In this document: piece by piece, positions 8,045-16,644 of the stretch
Layout: every line of letters begins with the position of its first letter
How positions within the stretch are numbered: position 1 is the first letter of the stretch
NCBI GenBank assembly: GCA_030741355.1
Contig: JASLVM010000009.1
Location: forward strand, 1 to 51,322
Length of the DNA: 51,322 nucleotides
Direction of reading: 5' to 3'
Source: Candidatus Poseidonia sp.
GTDB lineage: Archaea; Thermoplasmatota; Poseidoniia; Poseidoniales; Poseidoniaceae
Made by a program: the position numbers and the translations under genes
Notes under the pieces: model-generated
Seen by the model: the letters and a program-made list of their open reading frames with translations, nothing else
What the model was told of the DNA's origin: nothing
The model's database searches: none

Positions 8045-11044
8045 CGCCGTGTGCAATGGCTTTGCATCGCTACCATTTTTGCGATGTTCACCCTGCAAAC
8101 GGTTGCCGCTTCATCGGTATCCACCCAATCGGAATTGACCGTTTCAGCCCTCACGCCTCTGGCCATTGCACTGGTCGTCGCCTTCTTTGTTCGTCGGTGG
8201 TTCATCCCCCAGCAGTTGAAAAATTTGCAAGTGGCCTTTGAGATTGAGGACGACCTCTACGAAGTTCACCGTATCACTCGAACCCTCCGGGATTCAAGAC
8301 GTCTCCTGAACTTCGGACGGGTGGGCTACGGGGTACTGCTCTACATGATGGGTTTGACGGGTGTTTTAATTCTCATCGCCGAGCTTCTCTTTGACGCAGC
8401 AGTTTTTGCCTCGTTTAACCTTTATATCATCGCAACACTGATTCTGATTCCTGTCGTTATTTCGCCTTGGGAGACGCTCAATAGCCAACTTGCAGGAAGG
8501 CAACGGGAAGTTCGTTCTTCTGTGAGTGCGGACCTCATTCGCCGTGTCTTCACGCTTGCGCTCCTGGTCATCATCACGCTGCTGGTGTTGGCCTATGGTA
8601 TGCAATTGAACGGAACACTCACCCCAACATGGATCGCCTTCGCCATGTTGACCTTCATGGCACCAACCATCTTCGCTTACGGCCGCATCATGGGGGCCTC
8701 TTGGAACATGCTGTTGATCAACAAATGGCGAACCACTCGTGGTCGAAAGAACCCCATTGACCCTGATAAAAACGGATTCATTGGTCGAATCTTTTCCTTC
8801 CTTCTGGTCCTTTTTCTCCTCACCATGCCCATCACGGCCCTCAACGGCATTTTGACCGTCCTGTACGTGATGCTCAACAACCCTCCCAATGCAGAAGAGG
8901 TGTTGAATTATGGCGGCATTATCGGTTACTCCATCTTTGTGCGCATTGACCTGATCTCTGAAATCCTCTTCCACTGGGAATTCATCAAAGCGCTGCCCCA
9001 ATTCCTTTCGCTGTACCTCACCCTCAACATCGCCATCGTCGGTCTCGCCTTTATTTTTGAACTGACTCGAAACTTGATTCTCGGTGGGCAATCTTTTGGT
9101 GGTATGTTCGGTGTTATTTTGGATACGCCCCGTGAAATACGGGCTGAAAAGGCGGCTCAAGCGAGGCAACTCACGTTTGCTTTTGCTGGGTTCTCTGGCT
9201 ACACGGTCTTGTTGTTGATTCTCGTGTGTTACAAGGAGTTTGGCGGGCTCATGCCCTTTACGAGTACGCTTGAAGCCAATGATTTTGATGAAGGCATGCG
9301 CTTGTTGACGGTTTGGTTGTTTATCGCCGTCGGTCAACTGGTCTTTTTGATGACATGGCTTCTTTCTATCAGCCGTTTTGGACATCTGCGAAGCCTTCGA
9401 TTTGACTTGAATCCCGATGAACGACGGGAGGGTGCCGTTCTCCTTGAAGGTGGAGATAAACTCCAACATTTGGTTGAAACGGCAGCTTATAACGAAGACT
9501 TGGACCTCCTTATCCGGATACAAACCCACGACTTCCCTGGCGATCAAGCGCTTATCCGTCAGGAGCAATCTCGCGCTGCCATGTGGGAAAAAGCCCTTCG
9601 CGGTCTGTGGCCTGAAGCCATCGAAGCCAGTCGAAAACTGCTTGCACAAACAGGCGGCGATAACGATGAAGCAAGAATGATCATCGCTACCGGATACATG
9701 GCCCTTCGACGTCTTGATGCGGCCCGAGAAGCCCTTCACGGTCTTCAACAACCTGAAGGTTATGATGAACCCGAAATCTTGTCGTTTATCTGTGAATGGC
9801 TGGACCCCTGGAACGGGTCGGTCACGGAAGACGACCTTTGGGACTGGGAAAACAATTCGACCATTGATTACCTCCAACTCTTGTTGAACATGATGAGGAC
9901 GTGGAAGCCCCAACCCAATGAAATGATGGTTCACAACGACAAAATTTCCCTTACCGGCCAACTCTCGATGGTCGCTTTACTCCGCGCACAGCGGCTCTAC
10001 GACGAGGCACTGGAGTTGTCGCTCTCACTTGTTCGTGGTGACCCCACGGGTGTTCGTCCTCGCTTGGCGGTTGCGTTGTGTTTGATTGACACCGGGCAAT
10101 GGCACGATGCCAAGACGGTGCTTGACGAATTGATCAAAAGCGACAGCAAAGACCCTCGCGTGCTGGCGCTCGCGGTTATATTCGGCTACGGTACGAAGGG
10201 GCGAGAACACATGGAAGTCTCCCTCGTGCTCGATGACAGTAAAGAGACAAAGAAGTGGATGGATGCTGCTCCGGTGAACGCTTATGCAGCCCTCCTGCAA
10301 AAAGGTGGATTGGATGAAGCCATGAATGCGAACGTCATGATCGCAGCACACGAGGCAACACGTCGCGCGATGCCACCAAGATTCTCAGCAGGTATCCTCT
10401 CCAATGTATTCCAGTACCTTGTCCTCATTCCCGTATGGTTTGTCCTCGGCATTTTGACCTTCCAAGAAGTTGGTGAAACAGAGGGCCTATCCGTGTTGGG
10501 AGGTTTGCTTTTCTTGCACTTTTCCTATCGCCGATTCATTCGCCAGCAGGAACACCAAATCAAACATCGGGACCAGCGTGGCATGATCAAATATGCTCGC
10601 AGATTGAGGCGATTCAAAGCCATCCCACAGACGAGCAATATCCCCATTGGAAACCACTTGCTCCTCGGTGGTATTTTGGTGACCGTGAACGGGGTTGTCC
10701 TTGATATCGGCTTCCCGGCTTGGTTGTTTGAGCGATTGCCGAAGGAGCCTGAAAAGAAAATACGTCAGCGTCTCCGCCGTCGCAGTGTGGCATTGGAAAA
10801 GGGGCGAACGCCTCGTGTTTCACCGCTCGGAAAAGCCTGGTGGTTGAAGCGTCCGAAAGAACACACAGAATCCGGACCGCTCCTTGAACGAAACATTGGG
10901 CCCGTCGCCTATCGTGGACGAACCAATTACATTCGCAAGAAAGAACCGCAGGCGCTCAACGATGCCGCTCAGGGCAAGGAAACAACGATGCAAAAACGGT
11001 TTATTCCCCGAAACACCATCCGCAGTGAACGTTCCTCGTCCTGA
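8042..11044 (+). CDS. Large multi-pass membrane protein with helical-repeat domain
   Basis: Protein of 1000 residues that I do not recognise. It begins with a hydrophobic leader (MRRVQWLCIATIFAMFTLQT) and has about ten predicted membrane helices up to roughly residue 450, for example VGYGVLLYMMGLTGVLILIA and LALLVIITLLVLAYG. A soluble, mainly helical region follows (about 460-780) with TPR-like units such as MIIATGYMALRRLDAAREAL and LYDEALELSLSLVRGDP. Two more helices occur near 795-845, then a strongly basic tail rich in Arg and Lys. The architecture suggests a membrane scaffold with a cytoplasmic protein-interaction module; this is inference. The start ATG sits inside a hairpin. It lies between amino-acid metabolism genes, which do not clarify its role. 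Confidence 0.75.
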   Translation: MRRVQWLCIATIFAMFTLQTVAASSVSTQSELTVSALTPLAIALVVAFFVRRWFIPQQLKNLQVAFEIEDDLYEVHRITRTLRDSRRLLNFGRVGYGVLLYMMGLTGVLILIAELLFDAAVFASFNLYIIATLILIPVVISPWETLNSQLAGRQREVRSSVSADLIRRVFTLALLVIITLLVLAYGMQLNGTLTPTWIAFAMLTFMAPTIFAYGRIMGASWNMLLINKWRTTRGRKNPIDPDKNGFIGRIFSFLLVLFLLTMPITALNGILTVLYVMLNNPPNAEEVLNYGGIIGYSIFVRIDLISEILFHWEFIKALPQFLSLYLTLNIAIVGLAFIFELTRNLILGGQSFGGMFGVILDTPREIRAEKAAQARQLTFAFAGFSGYTVLLLILVCYKEFGGLMPFTSTLEANDFDEGMRLLTVWLFIAVGQLVFLMTWLLSISRFGHLRSLRFDLNPDERREGAVLLEGGDKLQHLVETAAYNEDLDLLIRIQTHDFPGDQALIRQEQSRAAMWEKALRGLWPEAIEASRKLLAQTGGDNDEARMIIATGYMALRRLDAAREALHGLQQPEGYDEPEILSFICEWLDPWNGSVTEDDLWDWENNSTIDYLQLLLNMMRTWKPQPNEMMVHNDKISLTGQLSMVALLRAQRLYDEALELSLSLVRGDPTGVRPRLAVALCLIDTGQWHDAKTVLDELIKSDSKDPRVLALAVIFGYGTKGREHMEVSLVLDDSKETKKWMDAAPVNAYAALLQKGGLDEAMNANVMIAAHEATRRAMPPRFSAGILSNVFQYLVLIPVWFVLGILTFQEVGETEGLSVLGGLLFLHFSYRRFIRQQEHQIKHRDQRGMIKYARRLRRFKAIPQTSNIPIGNHLLLGGILVTVNGVVLDIGFPAWLFERLPKEPEKKIRQRLRRRSVALEKGRTPRVSPLGKAWWLKRPKEHTESGPLLERNIGPVAYRGRTNYIRKKEPQALNDAAQGKETTMQKRFIPRNTIRSERSSS

Positions 11045-11066
11045 TGTCTGATTTCTTCGGACGAGG
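11034..11066 (+). terminator. Hairpin spanning the stop codon of the membrane/repeat protein
   Basis: CCTCGTCC (11034-11041) and GGACGAGG (11059-11066) form a perfect 8-bp stem with a 17-nt loop that contains the TGA stop. It could terminate or stabilise the upstream transcript before glyA. No poly-T follows, so the terminator label is tentative. Confidence 0.3.
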
Positions 11067-11096
11067 GTTCAAGGACTGTCCACGGAAACAGAGGGT

Positions 11097-12410
11097 ATGA
11101 CCCAAGTTCCCGGTGGTTGGGGTGCATCAAAGGAAAATCGACGTCTTGCTGACGATATACTTGCAGCGGTCCGCTCTAGTGGCCATCTTTACCGTCATGG
11201 GTTGGGAATGATCGCCTCTGAGAACATCATCTCTCCTGCAGTACGTGATATCGTAGGAAGCGACCTTCACGGCAGGTATGCAGAAGGTTTGCCTGGAAAG
11301 CGATATTACCAAGGGTGCGAAGATTTTGACACCATTGAAGCCCTTGGTATTGAACTCGCACAGGAGGTCTTTCAAGCACCTTTTGCAAACATCCAATCCA
11401 CTTCAGGGACGGTTTCCAACATTGGGGCGCTCAAGGCGTTAGCCCAGCCCGGTGACGCCATCACCGCTGTATCAACCGCTGATGGAGGCCATATCTCCCA
11501 CGCCAGAATGGGGGCCGTTGGATTGAGAGACCTCAATTTGACCACCTATCCTTGGAACGAGGAACGAATGGAGCCTGACATCGATGCAGCTTGCCAAACC
11601 ATTCGCGAAGTTCAACCGAAAGTGGCGCTCTTCGGTCAGTCGGTGTTTCTCTTCCCAACGCCGCTTCGAGAAATGGCCGATGCTGCCAAGGAAGTCGGTG
11701 CTTCGGTCATGTACGACGGCGCCCACGTTCTGGGCTTAATCGCCGGCGGTCAATTCCAAGACCCACTCCGTGAGGGTGCTGACCTGATGACGGGTTCGAG
11801 CCACAAGACGTTCCCCGGGCCGCAAGGAGGCTTCTTGCTTTCCTCATCCGAGGATCCAACCTTCCAACGCCGGCTCAACACGGCGATGTTTCCGGGTGTT
11901 TGCTCTTCCTATCACCTCCACCATGTTGCTGGCAAAGTCATGGCCTTGGCTGAATTCAAAGAATACGGCGAAGCCTATGCAAAGGACACCGTGGCCAACG
12001 CTCAAGCCTTTGCGGCTGCTCTGGCCAGTGAGGGTTTTGATGTGTTGGCTGAAAGCCGAGGCTACACGGCATCTCACCAGGTCTTGACCCGCCATGGCGG
12101 GCTGGATTCAGGTGCCGGGGCGAAGGCAGCGCAACGTCTTGAAGAAGCCGGCATCATCACCAACATGAACATGCTACCGGGTGATACCAAAGCACTCGCT
12201 CCATCGGGATTGCGCTTGGGTGTCCAAGAATTGACTCGCGTAGGATTTTCTATCCAAGACATGGAAGAAGTTGCACGATTTTATGCACGGGTGTTGTTGC
12301 ACGATGAAGACCCTGGGGCCGTCAAAAACGATGTGCAAGCGTTGAAAGCGGATCATCAAACCATACGTTATTGCTTCAACGAAACCGAACGCACAGGTTA
12401 TCCCGAGTAG
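11097..12410 (+). CDS. glyA: Serine hydroxymethyltransferase, archaeal type
   Basis: PLP enzyme of 437 residues that interconverts serine and glycine with transfer of a one-carbon unit to the cell's pterin carrier. It shows the order of SHMT motifs: MIASENIISPAV, GRYAEGLPGKRYYQGC, the pyridoxal-ring region TADGGHISHARMGAVG, MYDGAHVLGLIAGG, and the PLP-lysine segment TGSSHKTFPGPQGG with Lys 237. The divergence of the last motif (SSHK rather than the bacterial TTHK) and overall sequence fit archaeal enzymes. Start ATG at 11097 is preceded by GAGGGT. The next gene begins 12 nt after the stop. Confidence 0.92.
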   Translation: MTQVPGGWGASKENRRLADDILAAVRSSGHLYRHGLGMIASENIISPAVRDIVGSDLHGRYAEGLPGKRYYQGCEDFDTIEALGIELAQEVFQAPFANIQSTSGTVSNIGALKALAQPGDAITAVSTADGGHISHARMGAVGLRDLNLTTYPWNEERMEPDIDAACQTIREVQPKVALFGQSVFLFPTPLREMADAAKEVGASVMYDGAHVLGLIAGGQFQDPLREGADLMTGSSHKTFPGPQGGFLLSSSEDPTFQRRLNTAMFPGVCSSYHLHHVAGKVMALAEFKEYGEAYAKDTVANAQAFAAALASEGFDVLAESRGYTASHQVLTRHGGLDSGAGAKAAQRLEEAGIITNMNMLPGDTKALAPSGLRLGVQELTRVGFSIQDMEEVARFYARVLLHDEDPGAVKNDVQALKADHQTIRYCFNETERTGYPE

Positions 12411-12417
12411 GTTGGAA
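12410..12417 (+). promoter_or_regulatory. GGTTGGAA motif 5 nt before start codon
   Basis: GGTTGGAA followed by CCTTG and then ATG at 12423. The same eight bases stand exactly 5 nt ahead of the starts at 30782 and 47220. It is unlike the GGTGA ribosome binding site used by other genes here. It also overlaps the last base of the glyA stop codon. Confidence 0.4.
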
Positions 12418-12422
12418 CCTTG

Positions 12423-13451
12423 ATGAGCAATGCATCCGACGAGGCCAGGACCTCCTTCATGTTTGGTGAAGACGGATTTTTCCTTGATCCCTTTGGCCAA
12501 CCGTGTGTGCTGATGGGCGTCGTTGAGTTTTCGAAATTTTGCCTTCATCTCGATGCTTTGTTTGAATCACCGCTTGGTCGGAAACTCATCTACGCTGCAA
12601 CCGACGCCGAAGAACGGATACTCTCGAGTCACCCGAGCGTTCAATTTGGGCGCTGGTTCGGGAAATCAAAAGCGAAAAAACGACTCCAACAACGAGCGAT
12701 GGAGATGGGATGGGGTGAATTTGGAGAGGACTCTGTTTCAGGGCCGGCCCATGATGCGTTGACTGTGGGGTTTTCGCTGGCCCATCATGAACACATTTCT
12801 CAACAACGAGCGAACGTTGAATGGCACCAAGTCAATGCTGACATGATCCATTTGCAATTCGCCACGAAAAATGAGAGCATCACGCCCGCCCCCTCTCCCC
12901 CTCACCTTCCGTGGTTTGGTTCAGAAACCCAAGGACTTTCATCGAGTATACTTGAAATTGAACTTGACCGAAGAGCCTCTTCCTTCTTTTACGGTGATGA
13001 GCGTTCCTTTTTCCTCTCCAGTCATGTGTTTTGGAACTTGTTTGGCTCACTCTTAGGACGGCCTCTTTCAGAGGATTTTTTTGCTCAATTCAACCTTGAA
13101 ATGGATGAAAGCATTGAACACGCTTCGACCTTTCGCGCTGTAATTATTGCTGCCAGTCAGGCTTTTGAAGCCAATGAACGACCGGTTTATGTTCTCTCTG
13201 CAGGCGACTGGGACGGGCATTTTGCAGAGCGATTGACCAAGAGGGGTTTTGGTCGGGTGCGGGTTGAACAAAGCATCCTCGACGACGAGACCTCTCAATT
13301 TTCAGTTCATTCACCGGTTGCACCTGTGGCGATTGGTTTGCTGATTGGGATGTGGCAAAGGGCTCACGGAATGGTCGGTGAGGTCAAGGTAGAAATCGTC
13401 TCAGATGCCCTTCTCGTACGGATCTCGCCGCGTCGTGTAGATTACAGCTGA
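12423..13451 (+). CDS. Unrecognised soluble protein
   Basis: Protein of 342 residues with no membrane segment or signal peptide that I can see and no family I can name. It starts at the ATG following a TTG; the GGTTGGAA motif lies 5 nt upstream. Visible traits: a short basic stretch (WFGKSKAKKRLQQRAME, about residues 80-96), a segment YGDERSFFLSSHVFWNLFGS with many aromatic residues, and a C-terminal IGLLIGMWQRAHGMVGEV that is amphipathic. Codon use looks like that of the neighbours and the frame is intact, so it is probably a real lineage-specific gene. It follows glyA closely and is likely in the same transcript. Confidence 0.7.
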   Translation: MSNASDEARTSFMFGEDGFFLDPFGQPCVLMGVVEFSKFCLHLDALFESPLGRKLIYAATDAEERILSSHPSVQFGRWFGKSKAKKRLQQRAMEMGWGEFGEDSVSGPAHDALTVGFSLAHHEHISQQRANVEWHQVNADMIHLQFATKNESITPAPSPPHLPWFGSETQGLSSSILEIELDRRASSFFYGDERSFFLSSHVFWNLFGSLLGRPLSEDFFAQFNLEMDESIEHASTFRAVIIAASQAFEANERPVYVLSAGDWDGHFAERLTKRGFGRVRVEQSILDDETSQFSVHSPVAPVAIGLLIGMWQRAHGMVGEVKVEIVSDALLVRISPRRVDYS

Positions 13452-13563
13452 TTTTCCTAACAAAACCGATGCAGGCCACGGTTTCGTGTTGCTCAAGTGT
13501 GGTCAAGGTTCATAACCGAATCAACGCCTCGGTAGGCTTGCACAGCGGTGCCGGGTGTTACTG

Positions 13564-16500
13564 ATGAGTCTAAACCACAACCAAATGGCCTACGTTGCAA
13601 TTGTTTCAACCTTGATTTTCGGGTCCCTTTTCGTGGGTGTTTCCGGGTTCTTTCAGACCAGCGAGGACATCGGTGGTTTCGAAAGCGCTGTGGAAGAAGA
13701 TATCAGAGGAGAATCCGAATTGATGGACGCCGCTCTTGACTCGGATGGCGACGGTCTATCGGATAAACTCGAAGAAACCCAGTACGGTACGGATGTCAAC
13801 GACCCCGATACTGATAACGACGGGATGAGTGATGGCTGGGAAGTCCAACATGGCCTCAATCCACTGGATAACGGCGAGTCAGAGGACTTAACCGTCGACC
13901 CTACTCAAAACGAAGACTCCAGCGATGCGCAGGTGGAGAACGAAACCGAATCGTGGCCTGACCCAAGTCAAGGTCCCAACGGCGACCCTGACCGAGACGG
14001 CCTCACGAACCAAGCTGAACAAGAACTTGGAACCGACCCTCAGCGTGCCGACACCGATAACGATGGTTTGAACGACCGTTGGGAGTCGCAATACACAACC
14101 AGTGTTCAGACGCCCGGTGGTGAAGTGGTTCTGTTCAACCCACTCGATGGAAACTGGGATTGTCTTCTCCTTGACCAAGCCATGGTCGATGCCCTTGAAT
14201 CCCGTTTCAACGGCGAGAATGGAATGGCCGATTGGGACGACCTCGCCTCAAACGACCGCCACTCGTGTGATATGGTTCTCGATACCGACGACGACGGACT
14301 TGCCAACTTCGAAGAAGAAGTCTTCGGAACCAACCCAACTGCTCGAGATTCAGACATGGACTTGATCGATGACATCGTTGAAGTGGCCAACGAGACCATT
14401 GCACTCTACACCGGTCTTGGTGAGAATTGCAACGAGCCTTTGCTCGACCCGCTTCCTCACATCGGTCCGTTCTTTGGCGTTGAGCGAAATTGGTTCATGA
14501 TGGACATGGATGGCGACGGTCTTCTCAACGGCCCCTCGGACTGGGATACGGACGGCGACGGCATGCCAGACGGCTTCGAATTCTGCTACTCCGATGCAAC
14601 CATGGCACCCAGTGCAGCCTATGTGCTCAATCCTGCCAACGCTTCGGACGGCTATGGCGATTGGGATGAGGATGGAATGAACAACCTCGAAGAATACCAA
14701 GTTGCTCAGTTGTTCGGCGAAGGAAACTTCACCTCGCCTTGGTTGGAAGACACCGACCAAGATGAGATGCCCGACCAGTGGGAAGCGTCCAACGGCCTCC
14801 ACCCACGCTCTGCTCTCAACCGAGACCAGGACCCAGATATGGACGGATACGACCTCGATGCAGACGGTGATGTCATGTACGGCGAGTTGGAAAACACAGC
14901 CACCGTCCATAGCGTTGACGTTGTTCTAGGCCAACAGGTTTCTGCCAACCAACAAGTGGCTTCGGCCCGCATCACCCTTGCGGGTGGAAACCAACAAATC
15001 ATTCCCATGCGAGCACCGGTAGACGGCTATGTTTACGACCTCAACGTGGTGCTGGGTCAAACCATTGAATCCCGCTTGTTCAGTTGGATGAACATCGTAG
15101 AAGAAGAAGAGCGTTTCACAAACGTCATGGAATACAAGGCGAACGACCGAGACCAAGATGGCATCTTGGACGGCCGCAGTACCGACCCGCTCAACGCCGA
15201 TACCGATTCGGACGGTCTCATTGACGGCATTGAAGTCATGGGATGGGAAATTCTTGTTGTCAACCGTGGTGTACAGCCCACATGGGTCACCTCCGACCCC
15301 GGATTGTACGACACCGATGCTGACGGACTCTCGGATTACGAAGAATTCTCTTCGACGTGTAACCTCGGTGGTTCAAACGCCTCCAACCCTGACACGGATT
15401 CAGATGGTTTGACCGATTTGGAAGAAGCCGGTGACAATTTCATGTGGGAAGGAGAAGCCTATTCAACGAGCCCGTGCATGTTTGACACCGACAACGACGG
15501 TCTCGAAGACGGCGAAGAAGTCGTTGCTGGTGCTGACAACTTCCTGACCCATGCGAACAAGTCAGACACCGACGATGACGGTCTTGTTGACGGACAAGAA
15601 GTTCTGTTCGTGCCACGACCCTTCCAAAATCCGACCAACCCACTTCTCAACGACACGGATGCTGACGGAATGTTGGACGGCTGGGAAATGCAGGTGAAAT
15701 CTGCAGAGTCCAACACGAACTCCCACAGTCTTTGGGTTGCCACCTCCACTTGGGAACGCCCCGGTTGTGAGTCGACGCAAACCAGTTCTTGTACGATGCA
15801 GCCAGGTGGCTATGTTTGGCAGAACTGGTTGGGAGGATTCGCACTTGAGCCCAAATTCCAAGTCAGTGAAATGAACCTAACCGGCTTCCAAATGCCCTCA
15901 AACAGCCTTTGTGATGGTTGCAACGGACGATGGGCTCTCGACCCTTCACTGAGTTCCCTCAAGGACGATACCTTCGACATTGACAACGATACCCTTGCAA
16001 ACGGCATGGAAGCTCCAGACCGATGGAATACCAACCCTGTTGACGATGATACCGATGGTGACTTGTTGCCGGACGGGTGGGAAGTTTACTATTCCCAACT
16101 CGCCTTTGAAACCGGACTTGCCGATAACGAAACCGTCGGAGTCTATGGTGCCCGTGGTGTGATGGACCCTTCCATGCCAGACAGTGATTTGGACGGTATC
16201 GAAGACGGTTATGAGGATCCTGACCGAGACGGTCTCAACCGAAGTGGTCTCATCAAGCGTTATTGCCCTGGGTACAACGACACCACCAATTCCGAGTGCA
16301 ACATTGACCCCGATACGCCAGATGGCCAACGCTTCTACGATAACCTCGAGAACTACACCAATTATGAGGAGATGCAGAACGGCACCAACCCCATCACCAA
16401 CGATACCGATGGTGATGATTGGAACGACGGGCCAGAAGTCTACTATCAAGACCATGACGATGACGGCATGGCTACCGGTTGGGAGTACCACTTCCAATTT

Positions 16501-16644
16501 GATCCATTCGACGGTGCAGACCGTATGGTGGATACAGACGGTGATGGACACGTGAACTTCTGTGAGTACAAATGGGACACAAACCCCCGAAATCCGGTGT
16601 CCTACCCCGGACAAGGTGAGTTGTGCGACCCGTTCAGTGATTGA
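13564..16644 (+). CDS. Surface protein built of thrombospondin type 3-like calcium-binding repeats
   Basis: Acidic protein of 1026 residues. An N-terminal hydrophobic segment (MAYVAIVSTLIFGSLFVGVS) acts as a signal or membrane anchor. The rest is many copies of a Ca-binding unit of the form DxDxDGxxDxxE followed by GTDPxxxDTD, for example DSDGDGLSDKLEE and DPDTDNDGMSDGWEV, interspersed with aromatic-rich linkers (DGWEV). Between about residues 446 and 515 there is a different segment with paired GQ turns (VVLGQQVSANQQ, then MRAPVDGYVYDLNVVLGQ) resembling a biotinyl/lipoyl-like barrel. Such proteins are rigid Ca-stabilised stalks or adhesins at the cell surface; the ligand is unknown. ATG 13564 is chosen over a GTG nine bases earlier. 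It overlaps the next gene by one base. Confidence 0.82.
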   Translation: MSLNHNQMAYVAIVSTLIFGSLFVGVSGFFQTSEDIGGFESAVEEDIRGESELMDAALDSDGDGLSDKLEETQYGTDVNDPDTDNDGMSDGWEVQHGLNPLDNGESEDLTVDPTQNEDSSDAQVENETESWPDPSQGPNGDPDRDGLTNQAEQELGTDPQRADTDNDGLNDRWESQYTTSVQTPGGEVVLFNPLDGNWDCLLLDQAMVDALESRFNGENGMADWDDLASNDRHSCDMVLDTDDDGLANFEEEVFGTNPTARDSDMDLIDDIVEVANETIALYTGLGENCNEPLLDPLPHIGPFFGVERNWFMMDMDGDGLLNGPSDWDTDGDGMPDGFEFCYSDATMAPSAAYVLNPANASDGYGDWDEDGMNNLEEYQVAQLFGEGNFTSPWLEDTDQDEMPDQWEASNGLHPRSALNRDQDPDMDGYDLDADGDVMYGELENTATVHSVDVVLGQQVSANQQVASARITLAGGNQQIIPMRAPVDGYVYDLNVVLGQTIESRLFSWMNIVEEEERFTNVMEYKANDRDQDGILDGRSTDPLNADTDSDGLIDGIEVMGWEILVVNRGVQPTWVTSDPGLYDTDADGLSDYEEFSSTCNLGGSNASNPDTDSDGLTDLEEAGDNFMWEGEAYSTSPCMFDTDNDGLEDGEEVVAGADNFLTHANKSDTDDDGLVDGQEVLFVPRPFQNPTNPLLNDTDADGMLDGWEMQVKSAESNTNSHSLWVATSTWERPGCESTQTSSCTMQPGGYVWQNWLGGFALEPKFQVSEMNLTGFQMPSNSLCDGCNGRWALDPSLSSLKDDTFDIDNDTLANGMEAPDRWNTNPVDDDTDGDLLPDGWEVYYSQLAFETGLADNETVGVYGARGVMDPSMPDSDLDGIEDGYEDPDRDGLNRSGLIKRYCPGYNDTTNSECNIDPDTPDGQRFYDNLENYTNYEEMQNGTNPITNDTDGDDWNDGPEVYYQDHDDDGMATGWEYHFQFDPFDGADRMVDTDGDGHVNFCEYKWDTNPRNPVSYPGQGELCDPFSD
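13738..16605 (+). repeat. Array of degenerate Asp-rich calcium-binding repeat units
   Basis: Repeated coding units for DTDxDGLxDGxE-type motifs, spaced irregularly over about 2.9 kb. DNA identity between units is imperfect, but GACACCGATxxCGACGG-like blocks recur. The array also produces long spurious open frames on the minus strand. Confidence 0.75.

Noticed and set aside
8366-9961. Open frame of 531 codons on the minus strand
   Set aside because: Lies opposite the membrane/repeat gene, composition is His/Gln/Arg-rich without any domain, and the plus-strand gene has clear membrane helices.
15946-16614. Minus-strand frame of 222 codons, Val/Ile/Gly-rich
   Set aside because: Complement of Asp-rich calcium-binding repeats, which always yields hydrophobic Val/Ile-rich frames.
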